Positions 63,732 through 64,000 of a DNA stretch of 64,000 nucleotides are shown piece by piece. The position numbers and the translations under genes were made by a program. Position 1 is the first letter of the stretch. Every line of letters starts with the position of its first letter. The DNA is from Rotaria sp. Silwood1 (taxonomy: Eukaryota; Rotifera; Eurotatoria; Philodinida; Philodinidae): assembly GCA_905250075.1 (NCBI GenBank), contig CAJNOP010000012.1:806001-870000 (forward strand), read 5' to 3'. The notes under the pieces are model-generated. The model saw only the letters and a program-made list of their open reading frames with translations. It made no database searches and was not told where the DNA came from.

Positions 63732-64000
63732 CTAGAAAAACGAGAAAGAAAAAAAATCCAAATACACTTGACGACGATGATGATGAAAAGAAAACAATCA
63801 AATAGGAGAATAGCAAACTGCACAAACGAAACATTCACGTGTTTTCTTTTTACACAAGAATAATAAATAAAACAAAAAGACAAAAGAAGATATATGTTTC
63901 TCTCTATGTGTACACCATAAATAATAATAATAATAAAATAAAACCTAATTTAGACTAGAGTACCAATATATAGATATATATATATATGTAATATGAATAT
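63732..64000. promoter_or_regulatory. Upstream region of TYW4
   Basis: Minus-strand sequence just above the TYW4 ATG ends in a pyrimidine-rich tract with TTTTTCTAG abutting the start codon, an apparent splice acceptor. The true promoter or 5' exon therefore lies farther upstream, perhaps beyond the window. AT-dinucleotide and AAT-type simple repeats are present near 63920-63990. Confidence 0.35.

Overview
The window looks like nuclear DNA of an invertebrate, most probably a bdelloid rotifer (Rotaria-like). The sequence is strongly A+T-rich. Genes are split by many tiny GT-AG introns (about 50-70 nt) mixed with a few introns of 0.6-4 kb. Three divergent nuclear receptors share a rotifer-type DNA-binding domain, and a decayed phytanoyl-CoA dioxygenase copy lies nearby. 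The organism call is inference from these traits; no rRNA, mitochondrial or telomeric marker is present.

Layout. 1-169 may be the 3' end of a gene entering from the left. 170-12.2 kb is gene-poor and holds palindromic and TIR elements (3.28-4.25 kb with a second element nested inside it; 4.44-5.43 kb) and an unidentified decayed coding relic (8.1-9.5 kb, minus). 12.2-15.4 kb (+) is a cytoplasmic-type intermediate filament gene with a lamin tail domain. 15.9-16.9 kb is a TIR element. 17.3-18.4 kb (+) is the dioxygenase pseudogene. 19.9-20.5 kb is a Tc1/mariner-type MITE. 21.0-23.3 kb (+) is an orphan single-pass membrane protein gene. 24.0-24.5 kb is a mariner transposase relic, followed by two further inverted-repeat elements. 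27.1-27.7 kb (-) is a truncated nuclear receptor. 33.2-35.3 kb (-) is a nine-exon Polycomb-group RING finger (PCGF/Psc-type) gene with a CtBP-type motif at its C terminus. 40.7-41.8 kb and 51.0-52.2 kb (-) are two full-length nuclear receptors. 53.5-63.7 kb (-) is a 14-exon TYW4/LCMT2 gene whose large introns carry transposon-like insertions, including an 823-bp hAT-type MITE built from AAGTC repeats with a perfect 8-bp target duplication.

The genes do not form one pathway. They are ordinary eukaryotic loci (cytoskeleton, chromatin repression, transcription factors, tRNA modification) separated by long non-coding stretches. Those stretches are unusually rich in long inverted repeats. I saw no clear novel multi-gene system. 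The most useful leads are the PCGF protein with its PLDLS tail, the three-member nuclear-receptor group with one truncated member, the orphan membrane protein, and the density and nesting of fold-back elements. All exon junctions were assigned by hand from GT-AG sites and reading-frame continuity.
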